Shown: positions 1-10,580, numbered from the stretch's first letter. The stretch: DNA of 64,000 nucleotides from Sinimarinibacterium flocculans (GCF_003201205.1 NZ_QICN01000004.1:124001-188000); one strand, 5' to 3'. Notes: generated from the sequence alone by a model not told the origin. A program made the numbers and translations.

Positions 1-430
1 CGGCGATGGCGTTGGTGGTGTCGGCCATCACGCGCATCACTTCCATGCGGCCGCTGTCGACCATCATCTGGAAACTGCGCGAGTAGACGAAATCGCCCGC
101 GAGCACGGCGCCGGCATTGCCCCAGACGGCATTGGCGGTCTTCATGCCGCGGCGCAGGCCCGATTCGTCGACGACGTCGTCGTGGAGCAGTGTCGCGGTA
201 TGGATGAATTCGATCGTCGCTGCGTGCAGCACCGGCTCCTCGCTGGTGCAGCCGAGCGCACGCGCGCTGAGCAGCACGAGGGCGGGACGCAGGCGCTTGC
301 CGCCGGCGGAGACGATGTGGGCGCCGATCTCGTTGATCATCGCGACCTCGGAGCGCAGGCGCTCGCGGATGGTCGTGTCGACGCGCCGCAGATCGTCGGC
401 AATCGGGTCGAGAATGTCGGGGAGTTTCAT
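1..430 (-). CDS. ispB: Octaprenyl diphosphate synthase, N-terminal part (gene runs off the window)
   Basis: Makes the long polyprenyl side chain of quinones by chain elongation of farnesyl diphosphate with IPP. The 143 residues visible begin MKLPDILDPIADDLRR. They contain the GGKRLRP substrate-binding motif (about residues 43-49) and the first aspartate-rich motif DDVVD (84-88) inside LLHDDVVDESGLRRG, which is typical of trans-polyprenyl synthases. The second Asp-rich motif and the C-terminus lie outside the window. The gene diverges from the transporter and rplU-rpmA, the usual ispB/rplU arrangement of gammaproteobacteria. The short side chain before the first Asp motif fits a long-chain synthase; a solanesyl (C45) product is not excluded. 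Confidence 0.93.
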   Translation of the reverse strand, partial: MKLPDILDPIADDLRRVDTTIRERLRSEVAMINEIGAHIVSAGGKRLRPALVLLSARALGCTSEEPVLHAATIEFIHTATLLHDDVVDESGLRRGMKTANAVWGNAGAVLAGDFVYSRSFQMMVDSGRMEVMRVMADTTNAIA

Positions 431-441
431 GGGGCCGCGCG

Positions 442-470
442 ATGCTAGGTGTGCCCCGGCATGGCGTCAA
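442..470 (-). promoter_or_regulatory. Sigma70-type promoter of ispB
   Basis: Reading on the minus strand, a -35 box TTGACG (470-465) is followed after 17 bases by a -10 box TAGCAT (447-442). The expected start of transcription is near 435, only about 5 bases before the ispB ATG at 430, so the mRNA would be nearly leaderless and lacks room for a Shine-Dalgarno sequence. Inferred from box matches only. Confidence 0.6.
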
Positions 471-518
471 TCGCGGACGCTTGGCCGCGGCGTTCCGTTC
501 TGCGGCAGACTGCCGGCC

Positions 519-2384
519 ATGAGCTTCGACCAAGGCCTGATTCTGGCGATCCTGGGCATCGCCATCGTGATGTTCGTGTCCGGGCGCTGGCGTCACGACC
601 TCGTCGCCGGCGCGACGCTGCTCGCCTGCGTGCTCGCCGGCCTGGTCGATGCGGACGCCGCGTTCTCGGGCTTCGGGCACCCGGCGGTGGTGACCGTGGC
701 CGGCGTGCTGATCATCAGTCGCGCGCTGCAGTTGTCGGGCGCGGTCGACGCGATGGCGCGGCGCCTGATTCCCGCGGGTGCCGGCCCGGCGCTGACCGTC
801 GCCGGCCTCACCGTGGTTGCGGCGGTGCTGTCGGGCTTCATGAACAACGTCGGCGCGCTCGCGCTGCTGATGCCGATCGCGATCCAGACCGCCGGCCGGC
901 TCGGCCTGCCGCCCGGGCGGTTACTGATGCCGCTGGCCTTCGGCTCGATTCTCGGCGGCATGACCACGCTGATCGGCACGCCGACGAACCTGATCGTGTC
1001 CGGCTTCCGTGCCGAGGTCGGTGAAGGGGCGTTCCGCATGTTCGACTTTGCGCCGGTGGGTGTCGGCGTGGCGCTGGCAGGTGTCGCTTTCATCGTGCTG
1101 ATCGGCTGGCGCCTGGTTCCGGCCCGCGAGCGCGCGACCGTGGAAGGCTTCGACACCGGGCGGTACTTCACCGAAGTGCGCATCGGCGAGAAGAGCAAGA
1201 GCGCCGGCAAGACCCTGTCCGATATCGACAAGGCACTGGAGAACAACGACGCACAGATCATCGGCCTGATCCGCAACGAGACCCGGATCACCGCGCCGAT
1301 GCCGTACCGGCGGCTGCGGGCCGGCGACATCCTCGTCATCGAGACCGATCCCGGCGCGCTGGCCTCGGTGCTTTCGGCACTGGATCTGGAACTCGAGGAA
1401 GCGGACAGCCACAGCGACGAGGACGCCGAGCAGGCGGAGCGAAAATCGCGCAAGGCACCGGATGAAGACAAGGCCGACGAGGCGGAGCAAGGGCAGGGCA
1501 AGACTTCGTCGCGCGACGACGAGCGCGGCGAGATCGCGCTGGTCGAGCTGGCGGTGCTGCCGGGCTCCGCGCTCGGCGGGCGCTCGGCGACGCAGCTCGA
1601 TCTTCGCAACCGCTACGGCCTGAACATGCTGGCGCTGTCGCGCGCCGGACAGCGCTCGATCTCGCGCCTGAAGACGACGCTGATCCGTCCCGGAGACGTG
1701 CTGCTGATGCAGGGGCCGATGCCGGCCGTTGCCGGGTTCGCCGCCGATTTCGGTTGCGTGCCGCTCGCCGATCGGGCGCTGCGGATTCCCGATCCGCGCA
1801 AGGCCGCGCTGTCGGTGGCGACGCTGGTCACGGCCGTCGCCGCGGCCGCGTTCGGCTGGCTGCCCGCCGCGGTGTCATTCGCCGCCGGCGCGCTCGCGGT
1901 GGTCGTGCTGGATCTGGTGCCGCTGCGCAAGGTCTACGACGCGGTGGACTGGCCGGTCATCGTATTGCTGGCGGCCCTGATGCCGGTCGCGGGGGCGATG
2001 GCCTCGACCGGGGCAGCCGGGCTGCTGGCCGACGTGCTGCTGAACACGGTGGCGCAGGGCAATGCCGTGGTGGCCGTGGGCTTGATCCTGGTCGTGACGA
2101 TGACCCTGTCCGACTTCATGAACAATGCGGCGACCGCGGCGGTCATGTGTCCGGTGGCGCTAGGCACCGCCACCCAGCTCGGCGTGGGCGCCGACCCGTT
2201 CCTCATGGCGGTGGCGATCGGCGGCTCCTGCGCCTTCCTCACCCCGATCGGTCACCAGAACAACACGCTGATCATGGGGCCGGGCGGATTCCGCTTCGGC
2301 GACTACCTGCGCCTGGGATTGCCGGTCGAGCTGCTGGTGATCGCCACCGCGATCCCGTTGCTGCTGTGGGCCTGGCCGCTGTGA
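519..2384 (+). CDS. SLC13/CitT-type membrane transporter with two central RCK_C (TrkA-C) domains
   Basis: 621-residue inner-membrane transporter of the divalent anion:Na+ symporter (DASS/ArsB-like) superfamily. The two halves carry the paired signatures SGFMNN (about 105-110) with [11 protein letters not shown] (153-163), and SDFMNN (531-536) with [14 protein letters not shown] (578-591), which form the two halves of the substrate/sodium site in this superfamily. Between the halves lie two RCK_C domains (about 210-295 and 338-418), separated by a charged, low-complexity linker (296-337). The ATG at 519 places the first membrane helix at the N-terminus as usual; an upstream frame extension overlaps ispB and is not protein-like. 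Substrate unknown: sulfate, dicarboxylate or another anion are all possible. It sits between ispB and rplU. Confidence 0.88.
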   Translation: MSFDQGLILAILGIAIVMFVSGRWRHDLVAGATLLACVLAGLVDADAAFSGFGHPAVVTVAGVLIISRALQLSGAVDAMARRLIPAGAGPALTVAGLTVVAAVLSGFMNNVGALALLMPIAIQTAGRLGLPPGRLLMPLAFGSILGGMTTLIGTPTNLIVSGFRAEVGEGAFRMFDFAPVGVGVALAGVAFIVLIGWRLVPARERATVEGFDTGRYFTEVRIGEKSKSAGKTLSDIDKALENNDAQIIGLIRNETRITAPMPYRRLRAGDILVIETDPGALASVLSALDLELEEADSHSDEDAEQAERKSRKAPDEDKADEAEQGQGKTSSRDDERGEIALVELAVLPGSALGGRSATQLDLRNRYGLNMLALSRAGQRSISRLKTTLIRPGDVLLMQGPMPAVAGFAADFGCVPLADRALRIPDPRKAALSVATLVTAVAAAAFGWLPAAVSFAAGALAVVVLDLVPLRKVYDAVDWPVIVLLAALMPVAGAMASTGAAGLLADVLLNTVAQGNAVVAVGLILVVTMTLSDFMNNAATAAVMCPVALGTATQLGVGADPFLMAVAIGGSCAFLTPIGHQNNTLIMGPGGFRFGDYLRLGLPVELLVIATAIPLLLWAWPL

Positions 2385-2408
2385 AAACGGCGCTAAGCGC
2401 CGATTTTT
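2385..2408 (+). terminator. Intrinsic terminator after the SLC13-type transporter
   Basis: A CGGCG/CGCCG stem (2388-2392 with 2398-2402) starts just after the stop codon. It is preceded by AAAA and followed by a run of five T (2404-2408). The T-run touches the -35 box of the rplU promoter. Confidence 0.65.
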
Positions 2409-2409
2409 G

Positions 2410-2438
2410 TTGACCTTGGCGGGGGCGGTCCCTACAAT
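2410..2438 (+). promoter_or_regulatory. Sigma70-type promoter of rplU-rpmA
   Basis: -35 TTGACC (2410-2415), 17-base spacer, -10 TACAAT (2433-2438). These are strong matches to consensus. Transcription should start near 2445, giving a leader of roughly 64 bases before the rplU ATG. Confidence 0.75.
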
Positions 2439-2508
2439 TGCGCGCTTCATTCGGGCCGGGTGCGTCCAGCGCTGCGGCTTACAATTAAAATTAGATTTGG
2501 AGTCAACG

Positions 2509-2823
2509 ATGTACGCCGTGATCAAGACGGGTGGCAAGCAGTACCGGGTGGCCCAGGGGCAGACCCTGAAGGTCGAGAGCCTGACGGCAGACGTCGGCAG
2601 CACCGTGTCCTTCGACGACGTGCTGATGATCGGCGAGGGCGAGCAGGTCAAGGTCGGCACGCCGAAGGTCGAGGGCGGCAGCGTGACCGCCGAGGTGCTG
2701 GCGCACGGTCGCGGCGAAAAGATCCGCATCGTCAAGCATCGCCGCCGCAAGCACTACCACAAGGAACAGGGCCATCGCCAGAACTTCACGGAAGTGAAGA
2801 TCACTGCGATCCAGGGCGCCTGA
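2509..2823 (+). CDS. rplU: 50S ribosomal protein L21
   Basis: 104-residue large-subunit protein that binds 23S rRNA. It starts [14 protein letters not shown], the family hallmark, and ends with the basic segment that includes [19 protein letters not shown] and the usual [10 protein letters not shown]. The ATG at 2509 is preceded by a TGGAG Shine-Dalgarno (about 2498-2502). Frame extension upstream of it runs through the promoter and is rejected. Forms the rplU-rpmA operon, 36 bases ahead of rpmA. Confidence 0.97.
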   Translation: MYAVIKTGGKQYRVAQGQTLKVESLTADVGSTVSFDDVLMIGEGEQVKVGTPKVEGGSVTAEVLAHGRGEKIRIVKHRRRKHYHKEQGHRQNFTEVKITAIQGA

Positions 2824-2859
2824 GCGCCGGTCTCGATCAGAATTCAGGAGTAATCCGAA

Positions 2860-3117
2860 ATGGCACATAAGAAGGCAGCCGGCAGTACCCGCAACGGACG
2901 CGACTCGGAATCCAAGCGCCTGGGCGTGAAGAAGTTCGGTGGCGAGGCGGTGATTGCGGGCAACATCATCATCCGCCAGCGCGGCACGCAGTATCACGCC
3001 GGCACCAACACCGGCCTGGGCCGCGACCACACGATCTTCGCGGTTGCCGAAGGCAAGGTCGAATTCCGCCGGCGCGGGCCGCGGAACCAGCTCTTCGTGG
3101 ACGTGGTTCCGGCCTGA
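2860..3117 (+). CDS. rpmA: 50S ribosomal protein L27
   Basis: 85 residues, starting [20 protein letters not shown]. The flexible N-terminal tail of L27 reaches the peptidyl-transferase centre. The family core [20 protein letters not shown] and the [13 protein letters not shown] segment are present. No N-terminal cleavage extension as in Firmicutes is seen. A CAGGAG Shine-Dalgarno ends at 2850. Second gene of rplU-rpmA and followed by a strong terminator. Confidence 0.98.
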   Translation: MAHKKAAGSTRNGRDSESKRLGVKKFGGEAVIAGNIIIRQRGTQYHAGTNTGLGRDHTIFAVAEGKVEFRRRGPRNQLFVDVVPA

Positions 3118-3135
3118 TCCACCGCCAGCGCGACG

Positions 3136-3164
3136 AAAAGCCCCGGACTTCCGGGGCTTTTTTG
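3136..3164 (+). terminator. Intrinsic terminator of rplU-rpmA
   Basis: A-tract, then a GCCCCGG/CCGGGGC stem with a short ACTT loop, then TTTTTT. Lies between rpmA (ends 3117) and obgE (starts 3189). Confidence 0.9.
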
Positions 3165-3179
3165 TGCGCAGGAGCCTAA

Positions 3180-4379
<1,200 letters not shown>

Positions 4380-4406
4380 ATCCCGGCGCCGAGCGCCCGT
4401 CAGCCC

Positions 4407-5537
4407 ATGAGTGCCACACGCAGCAAGCTTGCGGCGAGCCGCCGCTGGGTCATCAAGGTCGGCAGTTCCCTGGTCACCGCCAAGGGGGCGGGCCTGGACC
4501 AGTCGGCGATCGCGGACTGGTGTGCCCAGATCGCGGCCTTGCGTGCCGCCGGGGTCCAGGTGGTGCTGGTCTCGTCCGGCGCCGTGGCCGAAGGCATGGC
4601 GCGGCTCGGGCTGGCGCGGCGTCCGACCGACCTGCACGCCCTGCAGGCGGCGGCGGCGGTGGGCCAGATGGGACTCGTGCGGGCCTATGAGCACGAGTTC
4701 AAGCAACACGGCATAAAAGCGGCGCAAGTTCTTCTTACGCATGAAGATGTGGCGGATCGTGCGCGCTATCTGAATGCCCAGGGCACGCTGACGGCCCTGC
4801 TCGAGTTCGGTGCGGTGCCGGTGGTCAACGAGAACGACACCGTGGCCACCGACGAGATCCGGCTCGGCGACAACGACACCCTTGGCGCGCTGACCGCCAA
4901 CCTGATCCAGGCCGATCTGCTGGTGATCCTCACCGACCAGGACGGCCTGTTCGAGGCCGATCCGCGCGTCCAGCCGGACGCACCGCTGGTGTCCGAGGCC
5001 GAGCTGTCGGACAGTCGCCTGATGGCGATGGCGGGCAGCAGCAAGGGCGAGCTGGGCCGCGGCGGCATGCGGACCAAGCTGACGGCGGCGTATACCGCGG
5101 CGCGCTCGGGTGCGGCGACGATCATCGCCCATGGCCGCCAGCCGGATGTGCTGGGTCGGCTGAGGGGCGGCGAAGCACTCGGAACCCTGCTCAAGCCGGC
5201 GCAGGGGGTCATGGCGGCGCGCAAGCGCTGGATTGCCGGGCAGCTGCAGCTGCGCGGCCGCGTACAGCTCGACGAAGGCGCCGCCCGCGTGCTGCGCGAG
5301 CAGGGGCGCAGCCTGTTGCCGGTGGGCGTGCGCAGCGTCACCGGCGACTTCGCGCGCGGCGACCTCATCGCCTGCGTCGATGCCGACGGTGCCGAGGTGG
5401 CCCGTGGCCTGAGCAACTACGATGCCGCCGATGCCCGGCGACTCGTCGGCGCGCGCTCGGACGAGATCAGCGGGCGGCTCGGCCGGCCGGGCGAGCCGGA
5501 GCTGATTCATCGCGACAATCTGGTGCTCGCCGGCTGA
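4407..5537 (+). CDS. proB: Glutamate 5-kinase
   Basis: 376 residues. First step of proline synthesis: phosphorylates glutamate to gamma-glutamyl phosphate. The amino-acid kinase domain has [10 protein letters not shown] (14-23), the [10 protein letters not shown] segment, VNENDTV and GGMRTKL; a PUA domain follows (about 270-365). This matches the two-domain form found in E. coli. It follows obgE by 27 bases, as in many beta- and gammaproteobacteria. No proA lies nearby in the window. Feedback inhibition by proline acts on the kinase domain in this family. Confidence 0.97.
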   Translation: MSATRSKLAASRRWVIKVGSSLVTAKGAGLDQSAIADWCAQIAALRAAGVQVVLVSSGAVAEGMARLGLARRPTDLHALQAAAAVGQMGLVRAYEHEFKQHGIKAAQVLLTHEDVADRARYLNAQGTLTALLEFGAVPVVNENDTVATDEIRLGDNDTLGALTANLIQADLLVILTDQDGLFEADPRVQPDAPLVSEAELSDSRLMAMAGSSKGELGRGGMRTKLTAAYTAARSGAATIIAHGRQPDVLGRLRGGEALGTLLKPAQGVMAARKRWIAGQLQLRGRVQLDEGAARVLREQGRSLLPVGVRSVTGDFARGDLIACVDADGAEVARGLSNYDAADARRLVGARSDEISGRLGRPGEPELIHRDNLVLAG

Positions 5538-5551
5538 GCGAGCGCACAACG

Positions 5552-5580
5552 AAAACGGGGGCCTTGCGGCCCCCGTCTTG
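5552..5580. terminator. Bidirectional terminator between proB and the TonB receptor gene
   Basis: A 9-bp stem ACGGGGGCC/GGCCCCCGT with TTGC loop (5555-5576). On the minus strand it is followed by TTTT, on the plus strand by a weaker CTTGCTTTC. Serves the two convergent genes. Confidence 0.75.
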
Positions 5581-5595
5581 CTTTCGTTTGCCGCC

Positions 5596-8376
5596 TCAGA
5601 AGCGCTGGATCACCCGCGCATAGGGCATGCGCCCCACCGGGTCGTACAGCGTCTGGTCGTAGAACGGGCTGGTCAGGTTGAAGTTGGTCGACACGCCGCG
5701 ATCGAACAGGTCGCGCACGCCGACGATCAGCGTGCCGTTCCACGGCGATTCCCAGCTCAGCTGCAGGTCGTGCACGAAGTTGGATGCCACGTGGCCCGAC
5801 TGCTGCAGGCGCAGCGGGTCCGGGTCGCCCGGGTCGGTCGAGGCCGCGGTCGCCGGGATGAACGTCGCATTCCAGGTCGTCGTGAACGCGCCGTAGGTCC
5901 ACGGCACCGTGGCGGTGACGCGGTACTCGGGCACGCCCGGATCGTCCACCTGATCGCGCGCCGGCAGCACGCCGTCGTCTTCCTCGTAGCTCAGCACCCA
6001 GGTCGCAGCCAGCGACGGCCGCAGCATGCCCCAGTCGCCGAGGGCGAAGCGGGTGTTGAGCAGCAGGTCGAGGCCGTCGGTGCGGATCTCGGCGATGTTG
6101 TCGGTGGTCGTGACAACGTTGTCGATGCCGCCGTTGTCGCGCCGATTCACCGCCGTGCCCTCCGGCAGCGGCTGGCCGAGAAGCTCGCGGAAGATCAGGC
6201 TCTGCACGGTGTACGTGGTGAGCGAATCCTCGATGGTGATGTTGTAGTAGTCGAGCGTGAAGTCGGCCCAGTCGACCGGCTGCATCGCGATGCCGAAGCC
6301 GAACTGCGTCGACGTCTCGGGATCGAGATCCGGGTTCGCGGTGATGAAGGTGTTGTACTGCGACTCGGCGCACTGCGAGTCCGGCACGCCGGCTTCGCGG
6401 CAGACGACGAGGTCACGTGCGCTCTCGGCGCTGAAACTGTCCTTGGCGTTGAGCTCGGACAGCAGCGGCGCACGGAAACCCTTGCCGACCGAGCCGCGCA
6501 CCGTCAGGTTGTCGCGGGCCTGCCAGCGGGCCGAGACCTTGGGGCTGAAGGCGCCGCCGGCCGCGTCGGAGTAGTGGTCGTAGCGGGCGGCAACGTCGAC
6601 TTCGACCCCCTCGTAGACCGGCAGGCCCACTTCGCCGAAGACGGCGTAGGCGTTGCGCTTGCCGTCCGAGGAGTTGCCGGAGGAGCCGCCGACCGCGCCG
6701 GCTTCCGACTGCGAGTCGTACTTGTCGTAAAAGCGCTCCTGCCGGTACTCGGCGCCGAAGGCGCTGTAGACCGTGCCCAGCGGCATCTCGAACAGCGGCG
6801 CACGCACCGTGCCGAAGACCTCGCGGTACTCGGTGAGGCCGTCGCGCGTGGTCGTCACCGTCATCGAGTCGAGGGTCTCCTCGGAGCCCGGTTCGGTCAG
6901 GTCGAACGGGTTGTAGGCGCCGGACTCGGCGGCCGCAGCCGCGGACGACCGCAGCAGGTAACCCGAGCCCAGTTCGGTGAAGGTGAAGCGGCTGATGCGT
7001 GCGCCGACCTCGATGTCGAGCAGGTCGTAGGTGTACGTCAGCACTGGCAGCACGCTGAGCACGCCCGACCGGTTGCGGTTGTCACGCGTGCCCAGCGGCT
7101 CGAAGCGGTGGGCCACGTAGACGTCCTCGCCGAAGGGGTTGGTCGGCGCGGTTCCCGGCACGAACAGCAGGTCCGGGGCCTGTGCGAAGCGCCCGAAGCT
7201 CTCGGACTGCGCGTAGGTGGCGGTGATCTCGAAACCGAGGTCGAGGCTGATGTCGTAGCCGTACTTGACGAACACCGAGCTGGTGGTCAGCTCGGTCGAG
7301 TCGGCGGCGTACTGGGTGAAGTCGAAGCCGCACATGTCACCGCCCTGGATGCCGGTGAAGTTGCCGACATCGTCGATCAGGCGGTAGAAGCCCAGCGATT
7401 CCTGGCAGCCGGCGTCCGGCGCGCGCAGCGTGCGCGAGAAGTCGCTGCTGAGCACGGTGTTGCCGTAGCCGGAGATGCCGGTGGTGCCGGAGAAGTTGTA
7501 GCTCCCGTCGGCGTTCGGCTCCGGCAGCGTGCTGCGCGAGTAGTCGCGGTCGCGCAGGAACATCGGTTCCTTGTTGGTGTACGACGCGCCGAACAGCATG
7601 CGACTGTCGCCCGTCGAGACGCCGGCGACGATCGAGGCGTCCTCTTCGTCGGCCCCCGGGTTGTCCGGGCGGCCGAGACCGGCCGCGATCTCGACGCCGC
7701 TGTAGTCCTTGCGCAGGATCACGTTGATGACGCCGCCGATGGCGTCGGAGCCGTAGATGGCGGAGGCGCCGTCCGACAGCATCTCGATGCGCTCGACCGC
7801 CGCCAGCGGGATCGTGTTGAGGTCGACGCCGCTGCCCTGCAGCGACGGCGACGTGGCGATGCGGCGGCCGTCCACCAGCACCAGGGTGCGGTTCGAGCCC
7901 AGGCCGCGCAGCGACACGACGGTCTGGCCCTGGCCGCTGCTGCCGGAGATCGAGGTATAGGAGCCGAAGCTGTTGAAGGTCGAGGTGCGCAGGGCGTCGG
8001 CCACCGAGATCTTGCCGCTGGCGAGAATGTCCTCGCGGCTGATGACGGTGACCGGCAGGGCGCCTTCCATCGCCACACGGCCGAGGCGCGATCCGGTGAC
8101 CTCGATCGCGTCGAGTTCGGTTGCACCCGGGGCTCCGGCGACGTTCTCGGCCAGGGCTTCGCTGCGCAGCGGGTCGACCGGAATCGTCTCTGCTTCCGCA
8201 GGCTCCGCGAAGAGTGCGTCGACGATGGTCTGGCTGTCGTCGATGACCGCGGGCTCGACGGCGATGTCGTCGCCTGTCTGGGCGCGGACGCCGTTACTGC
8301 CGAATAACGCGAGTGCAGCCGCGAGCGCCGACAGACGCACAGACGGCGCCCGGCGCTGATGCCGATTGAGAAGCAT
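5596..8376 (-). CDS. TonB-dependent outer-membrane receptor, substrate unknown
   Basis: 926 residues from the ATG at 8376, which has an AGGGGG Shine-Dalgarno 7 bases upstream. A signal peptide (about 1-33, ending VRAQ) is followed by an acidic linker of some 50 residues. Then come a TonB-box-like ELDAIEVTGSR (87-97), a plug domain (about 100-223; VVSLRGLGSNRTLVLVDGRR, DGASAIYGSDAIGGVINVI) and a 22-strand-type barrel ending in the outer-membrane signature ...VIQRF. Two Cys pairs in extracellular-type loops (GCQESLGF/DMCGFDF and VVCREAG/DSQCAE) may form disulfides. No TonB, transporter or regulator gene is adjacent, so the ligand (siderophore, vitamin, glycan or peptide) cannot be assigned. Confidence 0.9.
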   Translation of the reverse strand: MLLNRHQRRAPSVRLSALAAALALFGSNGVRAQTGDDIAVEPAVIDDSQTIVDALFAEPAEAETIPVDPLRSEALAENVAGAPGATELDAIEVTGSRLGRVAMEGALPVTVISREDILASGKISVADALRTSTFNSFGSYTSISGSSGQGQTVVSLRGLGSNRTLVLVDGRRIATSPSLQGSGVDLNTIPLAAVERIEMLSDGASAIYGSDAIGGVINVILRKDYSGVEIAAGLGRPDNPGADEEDASIVAGVSTGDSRMLFGASYTNKEPMFLRDRDYSRSTLPEPNADGSYNFSGTTGISGYGNTVLSSDFSRTLRAPDAGCQESLGFYRLIDDVGNFTGIQGGDMCGFDFTQYAADSTELTTSSVFVKYGYDISLDLGFEITATYAQSESFGRFAQAPDLLFVPGTAPTNPFGEDVYVAHRFEPLGTRDNRNRSGVLSVLPVLTYTYDLLDIEVGARISRFTFTELGSGYLLRSSAAAAAESGAYNPFDLTEPGSEETLDSMTVTTTRDGLTEYREVFGTVRAPLFEMPLGTVYSAFGAEYRQERFYDKYDSQSEAGAVGGSSGNSSDGKRNAYAVFGEVGLPVYEGVEVDVAARYDHYSDAAGGAFSPKVSARWQARDNLTVRGSVGKGFRAPLLSELNAKDSFSAESARDLVVCREAGVPDSQCAESQYNTFITANPDLDPETSTQFGFGIAMQPVDWADFTLDYYNITIEDSLTTYTVQSLIFRELLGQPLPEGTAVNRRDNGGIDNVVTTTDNIAEIRTDGLDLLLNTRFALGDWGMLRPSLAATWVLSYEEDDGVLPARDQVDDPGVPEYRVTATVPWTYGAFTTTWNATFIPATAASTDPGDPDPLRLQQSGHVASNFVHDLQLSWESPWNGTLIVGVRDLFDRGVSTNFNLTSPFYDQTLYDPVGRMPYARVIQRF

Positions 8377-8560
8377 GCTCTGACCCCCTGAGTAGATTTG
8401 ATCGCCTGACGGCTTTGTCATTGCCGACGACGGCGTCCGCGACGCCTGCGTCCGACCCCAAGCCGGATTCGTCCGACAATGTGCCGGCGAGTTTACTGAC
8501 AGCCCCGCGGCGTCGAAAGGGTAGTTTCACCCCGGGGGTGGGACTGTCACGAACGCGCAA

Positions 8561-8592
8561 CAAAAAAAGCGGGCCGAAGCCCGCTTTTTTTG
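8561..8592 (-). terminator. Terminator of rpsT
   Basis: AGCGGGC/GCCCGCT stem with CGAA tetraloop (8568-8585), flanked by seven A on one side and seven T on the other. It is symmetric and could end transcription in both directions; on the minus strand it lies just after rpsT. Confidence 0.9.
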
Positions 8593-8612
8593 CACTGCCC
8601 GAAAGGGCGTGC

Positions 8613-8876
8613 TTACGCCAGAGCGGCGATGTGTGCCGACAGGCGCGACTTGTGACGCGCAGCCTTGTTCTTGTGGATCATGCCCTTGGTGGCATAGCGG
8701 TCGATGACCGGCACCATCTCGTTGTAGGCGGCGACGGCGGCCGTCTTGTCCTTGGCCTCGATGGCCTTGACGACTTTCTTGATCGTGGTGCGCACCATCG
8801 AGCGCTGCGCAACGTTGCGTGTGCGGCGCTTCTCAGCTTGACGGGCGCGCTTCTTTGCGCTGGCGATGTTGGCCAA
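8613..8876 (-). CDS. rpsT: 30S ribosomal protein S20
   Basis: 87 residues, Lys/Arg/Ala-rich helical protein that binds 16S rRNA: begins [17 protein letters not shown] and ends [14 protein letters not shown]. The start codon is TTG (8876-8874), placed 8 bases after an AGGAG Shine-Dalgarno (8889-8885). In E. coli rpsT also starts with UUG, and the weak start is part of S20 autogenous control; the same is inferred here. It has its own promoter and terminator and diverges from murJ, the classical neighbourhood. Confidence 0.97.
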   Translation of the reverse strand: MANIASAKKRARQAEKRRTRNVAQRSMVRTTIKKVVKAIEAKDKTAAVAAYNEMVPVIDRYATKGMIHKNKAARHKSRLSAHIAALA

Positions 8877-8929
8877 GGGGGATACTCCTGATGCCGGCCG
8901 GCGGCCGGGGTCAATCGAAAAGGCCGCGG

Positions 8930-8958
8930 AGTATGGGCATCGGGCCCGCCGATGTCAA
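8930..8958 (-). promoter_or_regulatory. Sigma70-type promoter of rpsT
   Basis: On the minus strand: perfect -35 TTGACA (8958-8953), 17-base spacer, -10 CATACT (8935-8930). Predicted leader of about 47 bases containing the AGGAG site. Confidence 0.75.
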
Positions 8959-9026
8959 TCCACCGCCCCAAGGAAGCCGCTGAAAAGCCACGTATTTCGA
9001 GCGCAGCGGCTACACTTCCGCGGCCT

Positions 9027-10580
9027 ATGTCCGCGTCCCTGCTCAAATCCTCCGGTGTCGTCGGTGCGATGACGCTGCTGTCGCGCGTGCTGGGCTTCGT
9101 GCGCGACGTGCTGTTCGCCAGCGCCTTCGGGGCCGGCGCGGCGATGGACGCCTTCCTCATCGCACTGAAGATCCCGAACTTCGGCCGTCGCATGTTCGCC
9201 GAAGGGGCGTTCTCCCAGGCCTTCGTGCCGGTATTCGCGCAGGCGCGAACGACCGGCAGCCCCGAGGAGGCGCGCGAGCTGGTGGCAGTGACCATGGGCA
9301 CGCTCGCCGGGGTCCTGTCGCTGATCACGCTCGCCGGCTGCCTGGCGGCACCGCTGCTGATGTGGCTGTTCGCCCCGGGCTTCGGCACCGATCCGGCGAA
9401 ACACGCGCTCGGCACCGAGCTGCTGCGCTGGACCTTTCCCTACCTGATGTTCATCTCGCTGACGGCGATGGCGTCGGGCGTGCTGAACAGCTGCGGCCGC
9501 TTTGCGGTGCCGGCGTTCACGCCGGTGATTCTCAACATCTGCCTGATCGCCGCGGCATTCATCGAGGCCGGCTCGGTACACCTGCTGGCGTACGCGGTCT
9601 TCGTCGCCGGCGTGCTGCAGTTCGCCTTCCAGTTGCCGTCGCTGTGGCGGCTGCGGCTGCTGCCGCGCCCCCGCTGGGGCTGGCGCCACGCCAAGGTGCG
9701 CCGCATTGTCGGTCTGATGATTCCGGTGATGATCGGCTCCTCGGTGGCGCAGATCAGTCTGCTGCTCGATTCCGCGCTGGCGAGTTTTCTCGGCGACGGG
9801 GCGGTGAGCTGGCTGTACTACGCCGACCGCCTGATGGAGTTCCCGCTCGGCGTGTTCAGCATCGCGATCGGCACGGTGATCCTGCCGGCGCTGGCGACGC
9901 AGCACGCGACGCAGTCGGCGGGGGCGTTCTCGCAGACGCTGGACTGGGCGCTGCGCGTGCTGCTGCTGATCGGCGTGCCCGCGGCACTGGGGCTGGTGCT
10001 GTTCGCCGGGCCGCTGGTGGCCTCGCTCTTCGGACACGGCGCCTTCGACGAGCGCGACGTGCGCATGACCATGTACGCGCTCTGGGCCTACGGGGCCGGC
10101 TTCATGGGCTTTTCGCTGGTCAAGATCCTGGTGCCCGGCTTCTACGCCCGCCAGGAAACGCGTGTGCCGGTGCGCTACGCGATCACCGCGCTGTGCTGCG
10201 GCATGGCGCTGAGCGTGACGGTCTTCGTCAGCGCAAAGCTGTTCGAGCTGCCGGCGGCGCACGCCGGACTCGCGGCGGCAACGGCAACGTCGGCATGGAT
10301 CAACGCCGGGCTGCTGCTGCGTCGTCTGCGTCAGGACCGGGCCTACGTGCCCGGGCCGGGCTGGGGCGCGTTCGGCCTGCGGCTGGTCATTGGCAATCTG
10401 GTGCTGGCGGCGCTGCTGCTGACCCTCGCCGGCCCGCTGGAGAGCTGGCTCGCGGCGGGGCTCGCCGATCGTGCGGGGCGGCTGGCCGCTGTGATCGCGG
10501 TGGCGGCGACGGCATACTTCGCGGCGCTGGGCATCGTCGGTCTGCGGCCCCGGCATTTCCGGCGCGCGGAGGCCGTCTGA
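9027..10580 (+). CDS. murJ: Lipid II flippase MurJ
   Basis: 517-residue polytopic membrane protein of the MOP/MVF family that flips lipid II to the periplasm. Starts MSASLLKSSGVVGAMTLLSRVLGFVRDVL; the segment GAGAAMDAFLIALKIPNFGRRMFAEGAFSQAFVP is the family signature. About 14 membrane helices can be traced. The ATG at 9027 is chosen because homologues begin just before LLKS; a TACACT -10-like box at 9011-9016 would put the RNA start within a few bases of the ATG. It diverges from rpsT and overlaps ribF by one base (TGATG). Confidence 0.96.
   Translation: MSASLLKSSGVVGAMTLLSRVLGFVRDVLFASAFGAGAAMDAFLIALKIPNFGRRMFAEGAFSQAFVPVFAQARTTGSPEEARELVAVTMGTLAGVLSLITLAGCLAAPLLMWLFAPGFGTDPAKHALGTELLRWTFPYLMFISLTAMASGVLNSCGRFAVPAFTPVILNICLIAAAFIEAGSVHLLAYAVFVAGVLQFAFQLPSLWRLRLLPRPRWGWRHAKVRRIVGLMIPVMIGSSVAQISLLLDSALASFLGDGAVSWLYYADRLMEFPLGVFSIAIGTVILPALATQHATQSAGAFSQTLDWALRVLLLIGVPAALGLVLFAGPLVASLFGHGAFDERDVRMTMYALWAYGAGFMGFSLVKILVPGFYARQETRVPVRYAITALCCGMALSVTVFVSAKLFELPAAHAGLAAATATSAWINAGLLLRRLRQDRAYVPGPGWGAFGLRLVIGNLVLAALLLTLAGPLESWLAAGLADRAGRLAAVIAVAATAYFAALGIVGLRPRHFRRAEAV

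Noticed and set aside
117-518. N-terminal extension of the SLC13-type transporter reaching back to 117
   Set aside because: It would overlap ispB on the other strand, and the extra sequence lacks membrane or domain character. The ATG at 519 fits the family start.
5578-8307. Long plus-strand frame opposite the TonB-dependent receptor gene
   Set aside because: The minus-strand receptor has signal peptide, plug, barrel and a good ribosome site; the plus-strand product is low-complexity.
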